DNA from: an uncultured Opitutia bacterium
Lineage (GTDB): Bacteria; Verrucomicrobiota; Verrucomicrobiia; Opitutales; UBA953
Direction of reading: 5' to 3'
DNA length: 7,393 nucleotides
Assembly (NCBI GenBank): GCA_903868455.1
Contig: CAIPVK010000005.1
Coordinates: forward strand, 1 to 7,393
The notes beneath the pieces are model-generated. The model was not told the origin of the DNA, made no database searches, and saw only the letters and a program-made list of their open reading frames with translations. Positions 5,422-7,393 of this stretch are shown here, piece by piece (within the stretch, counting starts at the first letter, position 1; each line of letters opens with the position of its first letter). The translations under genes and the position numbers were made by a program.

Positions 5422-7215
5422 GTGCTCCCCTCCGGTCGCCGAGCCTTCCTCCACCACCTCCGGGGCAAGTACCATCTGCTCGCGGCGGCCGCCTTCCTGA
5501 GCCTCGTGCTGGCCGCCGCGAGCGCCCTCGGGCTGCCCTTCCTCGTCGGACGCATCTTGCCCGCCGCCCTCGATCCCACCGCCGCCGGTCGGCCGGTGCT
5601 CGAGTTCCCCGCCTGGCTCGGCTGGGAGCCCCTGCGCATCCCGCCCGGCTCGGAGGTGACCCTCGCCGTCGCCTTCCTGCCCCTCGTCTTCCTCGTGCGC
5701 GGGCTCGCGCAGTGGGGCTCGGGCACCCTCATCAACCTGACCGGCCTCCGCGTCATCGAGTCGGTCCGCGCCGAGGTCTTCGCCCGCATCCAGCGGCTGC
5801 CCGTCCGGTTCTTCTCCCGGATGCCGACCGGCGACCTCCTGCAGCGGCTCTCGGGCGACGTCCAATCCGTCCGCATCGTGCTGGTCGACATCGCCAACGA
5901 CCTCCTCGTCCAGCCCTTCACCCTGCTCTTCGCCCTCGGCGCCATCCTCCTGACCGCCCTCTCGCAGCCCGAGGGCTGGCGTTTCCTCGCCTGCCTCGCG
6001 GTCATCCCCGTCTCCGTCCTCCTCGTGCGCAAGCTGGGCAAGGCCGTCAGCCTGAGGCTCTGGGCCGCCTACGGCGGCATGTCGCGCCTCGGCTCGATGG
6101 CCATCGAGAACCTGCAGTCCCCCCGCGAGGTGCGCGCCTACAACCTCGAGGAGCGCGAGATCGCCCGGTATGGCGCGGAGGGCGCCGCGACCGTCCGCCA
6201 GTTCTCGCGCGGCGTCCGCTACGAGAAGGCGCTCTCGCCCCTGCTCGAGCTCGTGGCCGCCCTCGGTATCGCCTTCGCCGTCTGGGTCGGGGCCGACGTC
6301 GGCCTGCGGCTCGACGACCTCCTGCTCATCCTCACCGCCCTCTACATGGGCTACGACCCGATCAAGAAGCTCGGGCGCGTCAGCCAGCAGGTGCGCGTGG
6401 CGAAGGTCGGGCTCGACCGCATCCAGGAGGTGCTCGACGCGCCCGACGACGTCCCCGAACCCGCCTCGCCCGTCCCCCTCGGCCGCGCCAAGGGCGCGCT
6501 CCGCCTGGAGGATGTCGGCTTCGCCTATGGCGAGGAGCCCGTGCTGCGCGGCATCCGGCTCGACATCCCCGCCGGGCAGTCCGTCGCCCTCGTCGGCCCG
6601 AGCGGCTCGGGCAAGTCCACCCTGATCAACCTCATCCCGCGGTTCTTCGACCCTATGGAGGGCGTCGTCCGGCTCGACGGCCACGACCTCCGCACGCTCG
6701 CCTCCGCCGAGATCCGGTCGAACCTCGCCCTTGTCTCGCAGGAGCCCGTCCTCTTCAACGACACCATCCGCGAGAACATCCGTCTCGGCCGCCTCGGTGC
6801 CTCCGACGCGGAGGTCGACGAGGCCGCGCGCCTCGCCGGCGCCCTCGATTTCATCCGCGCGCTGCCCGCCGGCATGGACACGCGCGTCGGCGAGCGCGGC
6901 TCCGCCCTGTCCGGCGGCCAGCGCCAGCGCGTCGCCATCGCCCGCGCCTTCCTGCGCGACGCCCCCGTGCTGCTGCTCGACGAGGCCACCTCGGCCCTCG
7001 ACACCGACAGCGAGCGCGCCATCCAGGGCGCGCTGCGCGACCTCATGCGCGGCCGCACCACCCTCATCGTCGCCCATCGCTTCAGCACCATCCGCGACGT
7101 CGACCGCGTCGTCGTGCTCGAGGGCGGGCGGATCGTGGCCGACGGTCCCCGCGCCGACGTCTACGCCGGCAACGCCCTCTTCCGCCGGCTCTGGGACCAG
7201 CAGGCCGCCGGCTGA
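5422..7215 (+). CDS. MsbA-type ABC exporter half-transporter (fused permease and ATPase)
   Basis: This 597-residue protein joins a six-helix type IV exporter domain (helices near 17-44, 80-104, 157-180, 185-203, 270-290 and 296-311) to an ATPase domain (about 357-595). The ATPase motifs are complete: A-loop Y369, Walker A GPSGSGKST (392-400, K398), Q-loop Q440, signature LSGGQ (496-500), Walker B VLLLDE (516-521, catalytic E521), D-loop SALD and H-loop H552. It should work as a homodimer in the inner membrane. The lipid A/glycolipid flippase MsbA group is the best guess because a GT9-like gene follows directly, but lipid or drug exporters of the same fold cannot be excluded. The first extracytoplasmic loop (about 46-79, rich in proline and tryptophan) is longer than usual. 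GTG 5422 is the first available start, and the first helix begins 16 residues later. R212 uses the rare codon AGG. Confidence 0.92.
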   Translation: MLPSGRRAFLHHLRGKYHLLAAAAFLSLVLAAASALGLPFLVGRILPAALDPTAAGRPVLEFPAWLGWEPLRIPPGSEVTLAVAFLPLVFLVRGLAQWGSGTLINLTGLRVIESVRAEVFARIQRLPVRFFSRMPTGDLLQRLSGDVQSVRIVLVDIANDLLVQPFTLLFALGAILLTALSQPEGWRFLACLAVIPVSVLLVRKLGKAVSLRLWAAYGGMSRLGSMAIENLQSPREVRAYNLEEREIARYGAEGAATVRQFSRGVRYEKALSPLLELVAALGIAFAVWVGADVGLRLDDLLLILTALYMGYDPIKKLGRVSQQVRVAKVGLDRIQEVLDAPDDVPEPASPVPLGRAKGALRLEDVGFAYGEEPVLRGIRLDIPAGQSVALVGPSGSGKSTLINLIPRFFDPMEGVVRLDGHDLRTLASAEIRSNLALVSQEPVLFNDTIRENIRLGRLGASDAEVDEAARLAGALDFIRALPAGMDTRVGERGSALSGGQRQRVAIARAFLRDAPVLLLDEATSALDTDSERAIQGALRDLMRGRTTLIVAHRFSTIRDVDRVVVLEGGRIVADGPRADVYAGNALFRRLWDQQAAG

Positions 7216-7218
7216 GCG

Positions 7219-7393
7219 ATGCGCGTCCTGCTCGCCAAGACCTGCGGCCTGCGCGGCGCCCTCGCCGTGACCCCGGCCATCCGCGCCATCCGCGAGCGTC
7301 ATCCCGACGCGCGCGTGACCGTGCTGGCCTCGCCCGCGGGGCTGCCGATGCTCGACGGCTGCCCCGGGGTCGAGTCCGCCCTCCCGCTTCCCG
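7219..7393 (+). CDS. GT9-like glycosyltransferase (heptosyltransferase-like), N-terminal fragment
   Basis: Only 58 codons are in the window; the frame is open to the right edge. It begins MRVLLAKTCGLRGALAVTPA and continues IRAIRERHPDARVTVLAS, then PGVESALPLP. This is the layout of family 9 glycosyltransferases: first strand, loop, Pro-Ala, helix ending in HPDA, second strand. These enzymes add heptose or related sugars to LPS core. Laid against E. coli WaaC from memory, the start fits without gaps, but the usual Gly-Asp after the first strand (catalytic Asp13) is Arg-Gly here. The ATG lies 3 bases after the ABC stop (TGAgcgATG), so translational coupling is likely and the two form an envelope-related unit. 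The rest of the gene is needed to confirm the family. Confidence 0.72.
   Translation, partial: MRVLLAKTCGLRGALAVTPAIRAIRERHPDARVTVLASPAGLPMLDGCPGVESALPLP

Noticed and set aside
4272..6041. Minus-strand open frame of 589 codons opposite the terC-like and ABC genes
   Set aside because: Composition shifts from Arg/Ser-rich to Gly/Glu/Asp-rich without domains and crosses two real genes.
5182..7302. Minus-strand open frame of 706 codons opposite the ABC gene
   Set aside because: Same low-complexity antisense pattern with no recognisable motif; the plus-strand ABC gene has every expected motif.

Overview
The window is very GC-rich bacterial DNA. Codons end almost always in C or G (GCC, CTC, CGC, GTC), so several antisense and out-of-frame shadow ORFs are open. 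None of the gene starts has a strong AGGAGG-type ribosome site, and two genes are preceded by long pyrimidine-rich leaders on their coding strand. The gene families present (the long citramalate synthase, a NYN plus OST-HTH protein, a TerC/Alx exporter, an MsbA-like ABC exporter and a GT9-like glycosyltransferase) fit a Gram-negative, LPS-type bacterium. Low-complexity spacers of this style make me think of Verrucomicrobiota, perhaps Opitutae. That is an impression and not a proof.

Layout: (1) 1-544, minus strand: N-terminal part of an unrecognised secreted protein. (2) 545-629: a short divergent spacer holding an imperfect dyad. (3) 630-2189, plus: citramalate synthase cimA, overlapped at its end by (4) 2161-2562, plus, a small one-TM protein of unknown role. 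(5) 2566-3663, minus: a NYN-domain ribonuclease-like protein with a C-terminal OST-HTH/LOTUS domain, meeting gene 4 tail to tail across 3 bases. (6) 3664-4325: a 660-base spacer with a tRNA-Arg(CCU) gene in its middle. The tRNA is flanked by low-complexity arms that repeat the same modules in the same order in inverted orientation, reading outward to the NYN gene on the left and the terC-like gene on the right. (7) 4326-5375, plus: TerC/Alx-family membrane protein. (8) 5422-7215, plus: MsbA-type half-transporter. (9) 7219-7393, plus: start of a GT9-like (heptosyltransferase-like) protein, 3 bases after the ABC gene.

How the genes relate: cimA supplies 2-oxobutyrate precursors for isoleucine by the threonine-independent route. 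The ABC exporter and GT9-like gene are probably co-transcribed and point to cell-envelope glycolipid or LPS work; terC may be read through into them across a 46-base gap. The NYN-LOTUS protein stands alone and is probably an RNA-processing or RNA-decay enzyme. No complete defence island, CRISPR array, transposase or phage gene is visible. The most unusual element is the mirror-image modular repeat around the tRNA.
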